Assembly: GCA_949825025.1 (NCBI GenBank)
Contig: OX463787.1
Span: 3,162,001 to 3,226,000 of the forward strand
DNA: 64,000 bases
Direction: 5' to 3'
From: Siphlonurus alternatus
Taxonomy: Eukaryota > Arthropoda > Insecta > Ephemeroptera > Siphlonuridae
In this document: in pieces, positions 14,134 through 27,577 of the stretch
Position numbering within the stretch: the stretch's first letter is position 1
How the letters are laid out: each line of letters begins with the position of its first letter
Translations under genes and position numbers: made by a program
The notes under the pieces: model-generated
Database searches by the model: none
Told to the model about the DNA's origin: nothing
The model's input: only the letters and a program-made list of their open reading frames with translations

Positions 14134-14476
14134 TTAAGGGGAAGATAACGCCACTAATGTTAAAAAAAATCCCTCACAAAAATTCTGAAATTTTTTTTAA
14201 ATGTTCTCCTCTACACCCCCTATCAGTAGCTAAAATATCATGTATACATATACGATCTAGTTTTTGAGTTTTTAATTTTTAAAGTTTACTAATTTAACAT
14301 GGGAGTTCCATTTCTCCATGTTAAAGTAGTCAACTTTAAAAATTAATACCTCAAAAACTATATCTTATATGTATACCTAATATTTTAGCTACTGATAGGG
14401 GGTGTAGAGGAGAACATTTAAAAAAAAATTCAGAATTTTTTGTGAGGATTTTTTTTAACATTTGTGCCGTTATCTA
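14134..14476. mobile_element. TTAA fold-back MITE, family E, copy 1
   Basis: TTAAGGGGAAGATAACG at the left and the mirror CCGTTATCT at the right border nearly complete inverted arms. Arms contain TTCTCCTCTACACCCCCTAT and its reverse complement, and the loop holds GGAGTTCCATTTCTCC. Further copies: 35744-36097, 49969-50331, 55296-55600, and a solo end at 19660-19710. The termini (AAGGTAGAGATAACAC) are shared with family D. Confidence 0.8.
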
Positions 14477-14825
14477 ACACTTCAAACTCTTTATTAACTT
14501 AATATATAAATGTCTAATTTTTATTAATAATTAGAATGAATTACTAAACAAAAATAAAAAGTAAATATTTAATATTATTATTTTAAAAATAATTTAATTT
14601 TATGAAAAAAAAAATAAACTGTTAACTTTTTTGCTTTATAATTATAAAATGAATTTAAAAATTATTAACACAAAAAAAAAGTCTTTTTTGTAAATAAATT
14701 TGATTATATTGTATATATTTTAATATTTAGTCATTTTATTTTCAAATTTTATTGATTTCATCTCTTATTGTTAAATATTAATTAATTTACATTTTATTTT
14801 TATCATACATACACCAACAAAGAAA

Positions 14826-14832
14826 GCGAGCG

Positions 14833-14922
<90 letters not shown>
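14826..14922. repeat. (GA)n microsatellite
   Basis: A GCGA-containing start followed by about 85 bp of pure GA. Confidence 0.95.
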
Positions 14923-14929
<7 letters not shown>

Positions 14930-15190
14930 GCTGCAGTGTTGACAAAAATTTAGTACGAGTAATTATTAAGCAACAAAACTGTGATGATTTTTTCCCCTCC
15001 TATCAAAGTACATAGTAATTACATGATCATTATTGATAATAGTTTGAATCAAAGTTTTAATATTTTTATCATCATATAAAAACTCATCAAAAAGTAAGAC
15101 ATGATTACAAATGTTATAAAAGTTTAGAAGTGTACTAACAAAGATAAAGTTCTTTGATGCAACTGCATTTACTGAAAGCTTTATGAAATA

Positions 15191-15374
15191 CAGTCAAATT
15201 TATTTAAAATTCCCCCCGGACGTAGTCGGAAGTGAAGCGATTTCCTCAATTCTGTTCATATCTGAGTAATAAACAAGTCAATATTAACTTCTGTGCAAAA
15301 TTTCACAAGTTCAAATACGAACAGGAAGTCCAGAAACCTATCACTTCCGGTAGAAAGTTAACTTAATTTGAGTG
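15191..15374. mobile_element. Mariner-like MITE, family F, copy 3
   Basis: TACAGTCAAATT...CCCGGACGTAGTCGGAAG at the left and CACTTCCGG...TTAATTTGAGTGTA at the right. TA flanks are present on both sides. Confidence 0.7.
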
Positions 15375-15565
15375 TAGATACTATAGGCGTTAACAAGAGA
15401 AGCAGGAATATGCTCGTTAAATGTTAGCTCCGGGCTTTGTTAAAGAGGTTGGAGCGTAAGAAATGTTTTACACAGAAAATGAGATGATAAAAGTTTGCTG
15501 CAGGGTATATTGCAATACTTTCAAACTATATTTGCAATGAAATTTTGTTATCATACTAGCATGTA

Positions 15566-15952
15566 TAGTCCAATTTTTATGATATTCCATTGCAAGTGAA
15601 AGAATTTTGTCTGAATTATGAACAAGAAAACCCTAAGGTTTTTTCAGATAGGTTGAAATTCCCTATCTCTGCAAAGATTTTTTTTTTTTTTTTTAAGTTT
15701 TTTATTATTAAATTGTGTACAAATACAGTCCAACCAAGGCCCTAAATAAAGCCCTATCGGTTGGAACTGAGTTACATACAATTATTCAACACGTATAGTA
15801 AGCTTAAACAAAATTACCTATATTTATTAAAAATAACAATACATTAATTACATTAACAAAATATAAATTAAGATTTAAAGCTGAAATAGAAAGTCCAGAA
15901 ATTTCGCACTTCCGGCTACTTCCGGTCGTAATCTTACATTGGTTGAACTGTA
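15566..15952. mobile_element. Mariner-like MITE, family F, copy 4, with insertion
   Basis: Left end TATAGTCCAATTTT and right end CACTTCCGGCTACTTCCGG...GGTTGAACTGTA. The middle (about 15670-15800) holds a T-run then TTTTTTATTATTAAATTGTG and CCTATCGGTTGGAACTGAG, which may be an inserted retroelement 3' end in minus orientation. Confidence 0.6.
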
Positions 15953-16328
15953 GTCATGTACTGTGTAAGTTAAACTCAAACAGAGCGAACTTCACCTTGC
16001 TATAGTTATCATGGAATCTATGGAGACGGTGTTTTTCTGTTATAAATAAATGAAGGTATTTTATATTTTCTTGACCACATTTTTCAAAAATTGCAAATCT
16101 AGAAATTGCTATATATTTTAGTGTTTTCGTTTCTAAAAAATTACATTAGACCCCGTTTATAGGAAACATAAATTATGATGAAATATGTCATAATCATGAT
16201 TAAACAGTGATTGGTCTCCTAAGAGATATTTATTACTCGTAGAAATATTTAAATATCGAACCTTGCACTTTTTGGTTGATATATGCATTTGCGTTGTTTG
16301 CATGCATTTGCATGTTGTATGCATTTTT

Positions 16329-16368
<40 letters not shown>

Positions 16369-18033
16369 TTTTTTTTCATTTTGCTCCAGTATTGGCACAA
16401 AAGAGAATTGAAACATATGACAAGAAATTCTTTGTAACTTCCCTTCCCTAAAAATATACAACGTACATGACATGGAGTTTTTATTTTTGCTCCAAGTTCA
16501 GAACTTATAATTCAATATAGAATAAAGTCAATAAAGAGATATACAAAATTAAAATACAAAATTCCCTTTCTTTTTATTAGAAATTAGACAGCAAGCTTTA
16601 ATATTAATTATAGTACAATATGAATATCCAAAATTTTATGAAAAAAATGTTTTAACAAAATTGAATATCACGTTTTAGGCAATATATACCAGTTCCATAT
16701 GTGTATCAAATATTATACTTATCCCATTATTTATACTAATACAACATGAATGAAACAAAACTAATAATGATATCAAGTTCATTCGTGTAGACGCAATAAA
16801 ATTATACAGCATTTAATTTTTTATAATATAACTGTTGCTTTGTTACTAAAGAACTTATTTTAGTTTCTCTTTGCAATTTAATGAAATGTAAATAGCTTGG
16901 ATTATAAAAACTATAGAACATTCAAGTTATACATTTTAGCAGTTATAAAATTTCCATGGTATTTACCCAAAATTTAGCTGATACAACAAAAAAAAAAAAA
17001 ATAACAACAGTATTTAGAATACGTAAACTTGTGCTCATGCGTAAAAAATTATGCGAAGGGGGAAAAACACGTAATTTTAGCTTCTAAATAAATACGCAGG
17101 CTCTATGAATGATCAAACGGGACGATACACATGAGCGATTTTCAGCAGCTGTGTCCACTTGCTCCGATAAGCTTTAGAAGTCGAAATTTTGTCATTAAAA
17201 TGCGAGAAAAACGTCGAGATTTACAAAAAAAAAAAAAAAAATTATTTCATTAACTTCGATGCAAAAATTATCACTAACAAAAATATTTTTACTTTATGTT
17301 ATGTTCATTTTTAGTGAAATAATATAAAGTATTTAATGCAGTCTTTTGATTATCAATTAATAACTCATTATTTTGATTTATTATGTTCATTCAAAATAGA
17401 CTACAGGTTAGGTAATCCGATTGCAAAGAATATAATAGTTCATACATATTCATAGTTAAATACATATAGAATATTAAGTAAACGTATATACATACAAAAA
17501 TTATTATACTACTAAAATCTTGGTAACATTATGATAATATTACACATTAAATTATTAAAAATACATTTTAATTATTTACATGTTCTTGATTACAATATCA
17601 CAAAATTATATAATTAATTAATCAATTTTAATGCAAATAAGTCTTTTTCCAACAACTATTTCTATAATAGTACGAAAAGAACTACCTTTTTTCATTGAAT
17701 TAGTGAAAATTTTGCCTGTAATTTTACATTGGAAAGTTTGAATATTATCAGTGAGTATTTCTTCCTCTATTTTTCAAAGCGAGATCAAAGAGCTTAGTTA
17801 CTTGTAATGATCACTTCATGTTTGCAACTCCTGTTACCTAGCGACGATTATTTTCTCTTTATATTATCCTCTAGACTCAAGAGCACAGTCGTCATTGAAG
17901 AGACCAACTTCAAAGTTGCTGCCACCGCAATTTTACTTTACCAAACCTCTGACATTTCTCGCTTCTTTGCTCTCTCTCTCTCTATCTATCTCTCTGATTC
18001 CCTCTTTCATTTCTGTGAATGCTCTGTCTCTCT
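15953..18033. other. No gene; short CT/T tract at 16331-16377
   Basis: AT-rich sequence. A 28-bp CT run is followed by a T-run at 16331-16377, and poly(A) tracts lie at 16988-17002 and 17224-17240. The plus and minus open frames over the CT/T tract are low-complexity. No coding region is recognised. Confidence 0.5.
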
Positions 18034-18253
18034 TTAAGGCGGATCCACATGGTGACAACAGCGATGCGACGCGATTGTGACAGGAAAAGTTGTAAAATCC
18101 TATATATGCGGCGAGTGAATTCGCTTGGTTGCCGCTGAGAATATCGCACTCTTTTTTTTAATTGCCAAATATGGCCGCCAATGGATGTCACAGCAAGTGC
18201 GCATTATTCGCTTCGCGTCGCATGATAAAAATCGCCATGTGAATCCACCTTTA
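18034..18253. mobile_element. PIF/Harbinger-like MITE, family L, copy 2
   Basis: AAGGCGGATCCACATGGTGA at the left and its mirror TCGCCATGTGAATCCACCT at the right. TTA precedes the left end and follows the right end, consistent with a 3-bp TTA duplication. The interior (GATGCGACGCGATTGTGAC, CTTCGCGTCGCATGATAAA) matches copies 1 and 3 in inverted orientation. Confidence 0.8.
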
Positions 18254-18421
18254 CACTAAATTTTTAGATACTTATTCTAACCAGTAAGTATATAATTATT
18301 GCTGTACACTTTTATTGATTCTGTTTAAATAAATAGTACATAGAATTTGTATTTAAAAGTTTAAAATGTACTGAAAAGTAATTCAGTATCTAATATTTAA
18401 GTGTGTCCCTTTCGTTTGTAC

Positions 18422-19659
<1,238 letters not shown>

Positions 19660-19710
19660 AATGGTTTTTTTTAGCATTGGGCCAGCTGATCCGTGTTATC
19701 TCTACTTTAA
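19660..19710. mobile_element. Solo terminus of a family E element
   Basis: TTAGCATTGGGCCAGCTGAT followed by CCGTGTTATCTCTACTTTAA matches the right end of the TTAA elements, for example 50310-50331 read with the left end at 49969. The partner arm is not present nearby. Confidence 0.6.
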
Positions 19711-20116
19711 TAAGGTCAAAAAGTGTAACAATGTGTAATTTATTCTAATATAAATGTTAAAGTTACATAACATCATGCTTACATATAATACATCTGCATT
19801 GCACGATGAAAGAGAAACCGACTGCTATATAATATACATCATTACCATCCATACTGCAGCTAGCAGCTAGCACGTATATGCTGCATAATAAAAATATATT
19901 TTACATTTGTTTTCTTTTTTCTTTATTTTTTATATCATTACAATATGATCATATTATGTTTTTTATTTGCTGATTCTGTATGTATATTTTTTTTTATTAT
20001 TCTCAATGCATCATCAATGACAATAAAATTTATATTCCATAAAATAAAGTTTCATTGAGGTCTATTTTACATGCAATAACAATGATTTTAACAAAGTATA
20101 ATAATATATTTCAAAC

Positions 20117-20125
20117 GTGCAAAGG
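20117..20125 (+). repeat. Target-site duplication, left copy
   Basis: GTGCAAAGG stands immediately before the terminal inverted repeat and is repeated exactly at 25758-25766 immediately after the other end. A 9-bp duplication is typical of Mutator-like elements. Confidence 0.9.
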
Positions 20126-20130
20126 ATGTA

Positions 20131-20724
20131 CGTGAAGTGAGCCCCCCCACTTTCAGCACTAATTCCAAATTTAAGTGAAGTAATAGGTGCTCAATTAGTG
20201 CTAATTAGTGCCGTAAGACAAACATCAGCCCCCCTGTAAACACATGTTCAAATCCAATTTGAATTATGGGGGGCTCACTTCACGGCAGCCCCCCCACTTA
20301 CAGCACTAATTTTAATTTTGGGTTCAATAATTAGTGCTAGATTAGTGCTAATTAGTGCCGTAAGAAGTTTTGCTTCAGCTCAATATCTTCATTTTCAAAA
20401 AAAATCGGAAAAATGGGGGGCTCACTTCACGGCAGCCCCCCCACTTGCAGCACTAATTCCAATTTTGGGTTCAATAATTAGTGCTCGATTAGTGCTAATT
20501 AGTGCCGTAAGAAGTTTTGCTCCAGCTCAACATCTTCATTTTCAAATAAAATTGGAAAAATGGGGGGCTCACTTCACGGCAGCCCCCCCACTTGCAGCAC
20601 TAATTTCAATTTTAGGTGCAATAATTAGTGCTCGATTAGTGCTAATTAGTGCCGTAAGAAGTTTTGCTCCAGCTCAACATCTTCATTTTCAAATAAAATT
20701 CAAACACATGAAGGCAGCACCCCC
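20131..20724 (+). repeat. 147-bp subterminal tandem repeat, left arm
   Basis: Four units, with CGGCAGCCCCCCC starting at 20283, 20430 and 20577, exactly 147 bp apart; the first unit starts at the element terminus. Each unit contains GGGGGGCTCACTTCACGGC followed by AGCCCCCCC, able to form a hairpin, and several ATTAGTGC words. Because 147 is a multiple of three, a 158-codon frame (20318-20794) stays open with a 49-residue repeat. I do not consider it a gene. Confidence 0.85.
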
Positions 20725-21010
20725 CTCCCCCCCAAACTTGCAAGTTTTGCCGCAAGAATTCCAAAATGAAATGGAATACAAAGTGCTCAATTAGTGCTAT
20801 ATATTCCCACAATTTCATTTATTTTAACTCGTAAATTATATGCATTAATTCACGGGACAATGTATCATGGTGGGAGGGAAATTCAAATCTATATTTGTTT
20901 CATGGAAAATGAATTGAATGCTGCAGCAATAAGTTCATTCAACATTTCTTTTGACATTGTCGAAGCATTAAATTTATAAAGTCTCTCCAATTAAAATTAT
21001 ATAAATGATG

Positions 21011-21418
21011 AAGGTAGAGATAACACCGATCAGCTGTTCGACGTAGTCCCGTTTGATTAACATGTAAACCTTAGCAAATTCACAGAATGTCTGAAATTCT
21101 TTTAAGAGGCAGATAAGAATTCCTAAAAGACATAGAAAAAGATTCAAAACAATTTAATTAGCCGATTTTTTTAAATTAAGGTTTTATATAGTTTGTCTCT
21201 CAATGGGAAAGCCCTATATCCTAAAAATTAAAAAAATTAATTATAAAAAAATTGGCTAGTTTAATTGTTTCGAAATTTTTTCTTCGGCTTTTAGGCACTA
21301 ATATCTGCCTCTCAAAAGAATTTCAGAATTTTTGTCAATTTGCTAAGGTTTACATGTTAATCAAAGTGGACTACGTCGAACAGTTGATCGGTGTTATCTG
21401 TAACTTAATTGAAAACAA
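21011..21418. mobile_element. Nested TTAA MITE, family D, left arm, outer copy
   Basis: AAGGTAGAGATAACACCGAT at the left and GATCGGTGTTATCTGTAAC followed by TTAA at the right, with GTTCGACGTAGTCC near both ends. Its mirror image is at about 24465-24872, so it was present before the arms were duplicated or was copied by conversion. Confidence 0.75.
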
Positions 21419-21449
21419 ATTAGTAATTTTTAAATGCTTAATTTTTTTT

Positions 21450-21763
21450 TTTTTTAATTTCCAATATAAAAATAAAATATACCAAAAAATTGTAAGGAAA
21501 ATTTTAAAACAATTGATCGTTAAAAATTTTTTATATTAATTTTTTAAATGTCCAGTATAGAGCTTTCCCATTGGAGTCCTAAACTAATAAATTATTATTA
21601 AAAAAAAATCAGATCCAGCGATCGTTTTGACATTTTTTCTAAATTTTTTTGGTGCTAAGAATTATCTCTAAAAAAAATTCAGAATTATCATGAGGCTGCT
21701 AAGGTTTACATGTTAACCAAATGGGACTAAAACAATCGATGTTTCGTGTTATCTTACCCTTAA
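21450..21763. mobile_element. Nested TTAA MITE, family D, left arm, inner copy
   Basis: The right arm (GGTTTACATGTTAACCAAAT, TTTCGTGTTATCTTACCC, then TTAA at 21760-21763) is clear. The left boundary is degraded. Mirrored at about 24120-24433. Confidence 0.6.
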
Positions 21764-21920
21764 GTATATATAAATAAAGAAATAAAGAAGGAGGAGAAGA
21801 AGAAAAAGAAGGAGGAGGAGGAGCGGGAGGAAAAAACATTAAAAAACAAAACAAAAATTAGTTCAGTATATAATTGTGATGAAATATTTTTCTAATCAAC
21901 TGTATAGAGATGGAAAAATT

Positions 21921-22122
<202 letters not shown>

Positions 22123-22254
22123 GGGAGATGAAGATTAAAAAATATTATATTGGGTTTACTAATTTTACTGTCCTATTTTGAGTATTTTGGTAATAGTCTC
22201 AGTAATAAAGTTCTATACTTCCAGACAAACATTATTACAGTTATTTAATATATA

Positions 22255-22640
22255 TGTTGGCACCAAAGCCCGAAAAAATGCGCACATCTAGGTGTGGCTC
22301 TAGCGATTTGAGCAAAGTCCGATATTAACAAAAATTTCGGGCTTAAATTTGCTCATTTAAATTTGATCATTTCTAGAAGTGCTCAAATCAAAAAAAGCAA
22401 ACCCCGACGAGAAGTTTTATTTCGGTGTTTACTCATTTAAATTTGATAATTTCTAAAAGTGCTCAAATCGAAAAAAGCAAAACCCGACGAGAAGTTTTAT
22501 TTCGGGGTTTACTCATTTAAATTTGATCATTTCTAGAAGTGCTCTACACGAAAAAAGCCAACCCCAACCAGAAGTTTTATTTCGGGCTTTGCTCACTGTT
22601 TTGATTATTTCTAGAAGTGCTCAAAGCAAAATGAAAAATA
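22255..22640 (+). repeat. About 84-bp tandem repeat, left inner arm
   Basis: Roughly four units built from GAAGTTTTATTTCGG, TTTACTCATTTAAATTTGAT and ATTTCTAGAAGTGCTCAAAT. The right arm keeps only about one unit (23510-23632), which accounts for most of the length difference between the arms. Confidence 0.8.
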
Positions 22641-22915
22641 ATAATTAATTGTGCCGTATTATAGCAATAAATAATAAAACAATAAAATAATATAAATTTA
22701 ATAATATTTTAATTATATCACTTTTTTAAATAATTGATAAAATACAAATTTAACATTAATAGCGTGTATACTGCAGTATATAGTATTTTTTTTTTTTATT
22801 ATTATTATTAAAACTTTTCTTTCTGTATTATTCAAGTCATATTGAAAAAATACCATTTTGTCACACTGAGAGACACTTTTAATTTTTTTTCATTTTTTAT
22901 AATTTAAGGCTATGA

Positions 22916-23125
22916 TTACAATTATACTCTGGCAATGAATTCCAGGTTGCAGATGAACAATTTCTAAGTTCAGACGACTTACCATACATGACAAAGAAAA
23001 GAGTCTATCAGATCAGCATGCAGCAGCATTAGCAAATTCAAAGCAAGGTTTTGTGTTTTGCAACTGCAAGAAAGAGGTGTCAATCTAAAACATGTTGTGC
23101 AAAGAAAAAAAATTAGATGAATTTT
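22916..23125 (+). pseudogene. Relic of a KRBA2-like integrase/transposase C-terminus
   Basis: One forward frame reads LYSGNEFQVADEQFLSSDDL from 22922, followed after about 18 residues by a stop at about 23030. Shifting by one base restores a continuation ending GFVFCNCKK (about 23046-23072), and another shift gives RCQSKTCC. This order (LYS-N-F-V--EQFL, a Ser-rich linker, then a Cys cluster of CNC..C...C type) is what I know from the C-terminal end of KRBA2-like proteins, which derive from retroviral-type DDE integrases of DNA transposons. Only the tail is present; the DDE catalytic core is absent, and stops and frameshifts make it non-functional. It lies in the single-copy centre of the fold-back element and may be what is left of its internal gene, or an older bystander. 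Confidence 0.7.
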
Positions 23126-23509
23126 AAAATGCCCTGAAAATAATTTTTTTTTTTTGGTAGGTTTGGTACTATCTTGAGGAGCTCTTTGCTCCTTAGCAAG
23201 TTCTATAAATTAAGATAAAATGGTTTTATAATATATCAGCTGTAAAAAATTATTTAAATTAACTAACATACAATATATTATTATAAAAAGTGTGACAAAA
23301 CAGTATTTCTCAGTATGACTTGAATAATTGAGAAAGAAATGTTTTAATAAAAAAATAATATATATACGCGCTATGCTAATGTTAAATTTGTATTTTTGTC
23401 AATTAATTAAAAAATTTATGTAATTAAAATGTTATTAAATTCACAATATTTTATTGTTTCATTATTTATTACAAATTATTACTATAATACGGCACAATTT
23501 CTAATTGTT

Positions 23510-23632
23510 ATTTTTCATTTTGCTTTGAGCACTTCTAGAAATGATCAAAACAGTGAGCGAAGTCAGAAATAAAACTTCCTGTCGGGTTTTACTTTTTTTG
23601 ATTTCAGCAAATTTTTTTTGGGCTTTGGTGCC
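23510..23632 (-). repeat. Right-arm counterpart of the 84-bp repeat
   Basis: GAGCACTTCTAGAAATGATC and GGGCTTTGGTGCCAACATAT are the reverse complement of the left-arm repeat ends at 22255 and 22620, with the intervening units missing. Confidence 0.75.
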
Positions 23633-23768
23633 AACATATATATTAAATAACTGTAATAATGTTTGTCTGGAATTATAGAACTTTATTACTGAGACTACTA
23701 CCAAAATACGCAAAATAAGACAGTAAAATTAGTAAACCCAATATAATATTTTTTAATCTTCATCTCCC

Positions 23769-23962
<194 letters not shown>

Positions 23963-24119
23963 AATTTTTCCATCTCTATACAGTTGATTAGAAAAATATT
24001 TCATCACAATTATATACTGAACTAATTTTTGTTTTGTTTTTTAATGTTTTTTCCTCCCGCTCCTCCTCCTCCTTCTTTTTCTTCTTCTCCTCCTTCTTTA
24101 TTTCTTTATTTATATATAC

Positions 24120-24433
24120 TTAAGGGTAAGATAACACGAAACATCGATTGTTTTAGTCCCATTTGGTTAACATGTAAACCTTAGCAGCCTCATGATAATT
24201 CTGAATTTTTTTTAGAGATAATTCTTAGCACCAAAAAATTTTAGAAAAAATGTCAAAACGATCGCTGGATCTGATTTTTTTTAATATTAATTTATTAGTT
24301 TAGGACTCCAATGGGAAAGCTCTATACTGGACATTTAAAAAATGAATATAAAAAATTCTTAACGATCAATTGTTTTAAAATTTTCCCTACATTTTTTTGG
24401 TATATTTTATTTTTATATCCGAAATTAAAAAAA
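24120..24433. mobile_element. Nested TTAA MITE, family D, right arm, inner copy
   Basis: Mirror of 21450-21763. It starts with TTAAGGGTAAGATAACACG at 24120. Confidence 0.65.
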
Positions 24434-24464
24434 AAAAAAAAAAATTAAGCATTTAAAATTTACT

Positions 24465-24872
24465 AATTTTTTTTCAATTAAGTTACAGATATCACCGATC
24501 AACTGTTCGACGTAGTCCACTTTGATTAACATGTAAACCTTAGTAAATTGACAAAAATTCTGAAATTTTTTTGAGAGGCAGAGAGTGCCTAAAAGCCGAA
24601 GAAAAAATTTCGAAACAATTAAAGTAGCCGATTATTTTATAATTAATTTTTTTAATTTTTAGGATATAGGGCTTTCCCATTGAGAGACAAACTATATAAA
24701 ACCTTAATTTAAAAAAATCGGCAAATTAAATTGTTTTGAATCTTTTCCTATGTCTTTTAGGAATTCTTATCTGCCTCTTAAAAAAATTTCAGACATTTTG
24801 TGAATTTGCTAAGGTTTACATGTTAATCAAAAAGGACTACGTCGAACAGCTGATCGGTGTTATCTCTACCTT
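24465..24872. mobile_element. Nested TTAA MITE, family D, right arm, outer copy
   Basis: Mirror of 21011-21418; the GTTCGACGTAGTCC and CAGCTGATCGGTGTTATC motifs are conserved. Confidence 0.75.
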
Positions 24873-25158
24873 CATCATTTACATAACTTTAATTAGAGAG
24901 ACTTTATAAATTTAATGCTTCGACAATGACAAAAGAAATGTTGAATGAACTTATTGCTGCAGCATTCAATTCATTTTCCATGAAACAAATATAGATTTGA
25001 ATTTCCCTCCCACCATGATACATTGTCCCATGAATTAATGCATATAATTTACGAGTTAAAATAAATGAAATTGTGGGAATATATAGCACTAATTGAGCAC
25101 TTTTTATTCCATTTCATTTTGGAATTCTTGCGGCAAAACTTGCAAGTTTGGGGGGGAG

Positions 25159-25757
25159 GGGGGTGCTGCCTTCATGTGTTTGAATTTTATTTGAAAATGA
25201 AGATGTTGAGCTGGAGCAAAACTTCTTACGGCACTAATTAGCACTAATCGAGCACTAATTATTGCACCTAAAATTGAAATTAGTGCTGCAAGTGGGGGGG
25301 CTGCCGTGAAGTGAGCCCCCCATTTTTCCAATTTTATTTGAAAATGAAGATGTTGAGCTGGAGCAAAACTTCTTACGGCACTAATTAGCACTAATCGAGC
25401 ACTAATTATTGCACCCAAAATTGGAATTAGTGCTGCAAGTGGGGGGGCTGCCGTGAAGTGAGCCCCCCATTTTTCTGATTTTTTTCGAAAATGAAGATAT
25501 TGAGCTGGAGCTAAACTTCTTACGGCACTAATTAGCACTAATCGAGCACTTATTATTGCACCCAAAATTGGAATTAGTGCTGTAAGTGGGGGGGCTGCCG
25601 TGAAGTGAGCCCCCCATAATTCAAATTGGATTTGAATATGTGTTTACAGGGGGGCTGATGTTTGTCTTACGGCACTAATTAGCACTAATTGAGCACCTAT
25701 TACTTCACTTAAATTTGGTATTAGTGCTGAAAGTGGGGGGGCTCACTTCACGTACAT
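25159..25757 (-). repeat. 147-bp subterminal tandem repeat, right arm
   Basis: Reverse-complement counterpart of the left array. CTGCCG junctions at 25306, 25453 and 25600 mirror the left junctions exactly. The minus-strand 153-codon frame at 25104-25565 is the mirror of the left-arm frame. Confidence 0.85.
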
Positions 25758-25766
25758 GTGCAAAGG
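25758..25766 (+). repeat. Target-site duplication, right copy
   Basis: GTGCAAAGG, identical to 20117-20125. Confidence 0.9.
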
Positions 25767-26061
25767 TATAAAAAGTATTTATATTATATTATTTTGAATA
25801 TAATAAAATTTGAAGCAAAAGAATGGTGTAAACTTAAGTTAGACAATGTAATAAAAATATTACATTTACAGACACAATAACAAATCCAGTCAATTTTATC
25901 GATTTATTACATGAATAAAATGGAGATGTACTTAAAATTGACAAAAAACAAAATTCTACGTAAAAATACCTCTGAAAAGAGTCTCACATTGCTCGAAAGG
26001 GAGGACATAGAAACTACAGGTACATAAAAAGAAGTCTCTGCTATAGAAAAAATGTCATATC

Positions 26062-26294
26062 CAAGAAAAGCTGCTTTTCCATGAAACGATGTCGAGCGGG
26101 GCTTGGCGAGGCGAGAAAGGCGCATTTGCTTCAATCTCATATGATAGCCATGATGCTGTGAAAAAATTGCGGCGAGATTTATTCGCTGCGGAAAAGTGAT
26201 TTTTCCAAGCCAACATGCCTCCCATTGAAGCAAATGTGCTTTTTTTTGTCCCGACAAGCCTCGCTTGACATCGCTCCATGGAAAAGCACCTTAA
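26062..26294. mobile_element. PIF-like MITE, family M, copy 2
   Basis: Left TGCTTTTCCATGAAACGATG with TCGAGCGGGGCTTGG and right CCTCGCTTGACATCGCTCCA with TGGAAAAGCACCTTAA are inverted. AGGCGCATTTGCTTCAAT pairs with GAAGCAAATGTGCTTTT inside. The minus open frames here are shadows of the palindrome. Confidence 0.75.
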
Positions 26295-27577
26295 TTATCA
26301 CTGACAGTTATATGTTAATTAATCATGTAATACATTTTCATACTTTCTAATATTTAAAAAAAAAAATTATTTTTCAATTTTGTGATATTTCATTTTAAGA
26401 TTCAATACTTGCAATAATTTAATATTTTTAATTAGTGGGTTAAAAAAAATTATTTGAATATAATTATATTATAGTACTTATAGTATGGTACAACATATAA
26501 ATATATTATGTAGTATAGTACATATACACATAATTGTACAAAATTAAATTGAAGAAAAGCAACATTTAAAGATATTTCATGATAATCATGATAAGACTTA
26601 AAAATCTGATTTTAAAATTGAAAAGTAAAAAAAATTACTTTTTCAATTTCACTTTAAATTGAAATATTTCTTGAACAAAAGAATTGCTATCATGCCAAAT
26701 TAAGAAACAATTCTGTAACTTGCTGACCTATTTGTGCTTCTCGGTTGAATGGATTGATCATGCAAGCCTCTTATATACTTGAATAGTTTCTACTTTAGCT
26801 TGATTTGAAATGTTGGAAGTTCCTGATTACAACCCATGCAGACAAGCTAAACTTGTGCACCATCAAACTCAATGAAAACCTGATTGTATAATAACACAGT
26901 TACTGTCGCTTATGTAATATGAGAAAATTTGCATCATGCTTCTATCTTCTCCGTACTTAAGAAACCAATTTTCCAGAAACCTAGTTTCAAACATTTTTTT
27001 TTTATCCAATATTCTTTACCTTTTATATGTAAAAAGGTTCCATTCAGTAGAGAGATTCTTTTTATCTATAAAAAAGAAAAAATATTGATGAAAGATTTCT
27101 ATCGGTCATATTTTTTTTATTCTATTCTTCATTTTTGTGTCATATGAATATTACTGAGTCAATAGCTCGTGGTTTGAATATCAGAAGATACAATATCGAT
27201 CTACAGAAATGGATAATTCGTAGTTTACTGTGGTGAATTTTATGTGTCGATAATTTTCTGATTTTTTATTTTCTTTTTGTTCTTACAAAAGTGAAGGATT
27301 GTTGCATAAAAAGCTTATAAATCAAAATAAAATTATCATGTGACAGTACTAATCAAATAAAGTTGTTTTGTAGTTTGACTTCAGGCCCTCAAGTTTTAAA
27401 ATTAAAGTATTTTGAACTTCAATCGTTTATCTTTTAACAGTTTGTATTTAATTAAATATTTATAAATTTAATTAAATAAAAGTATTTTTCAGCATTAAAA
27501 GTTTGTTTGATTAATAAATTATAAACAATTTAAGATCCAGATTTAAATTAAAGTTTTTTATAAAACAATATTATTAC
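26295..27577. other. AT-rich sequence, no gene
   Basis: No coding region, RNA or repeat structure is recognised. Confidence 0.4.

Noticed and set aside
20318..20794. 158-codon frame with a 49-residue repeat, and its mirror at 25104-25565
   Set aside because: It stays open only because the DNA repeat is 147 bp, a multiple of three. It coincides with the hairpin-rich repeat of the fold-back element and has no known domain.
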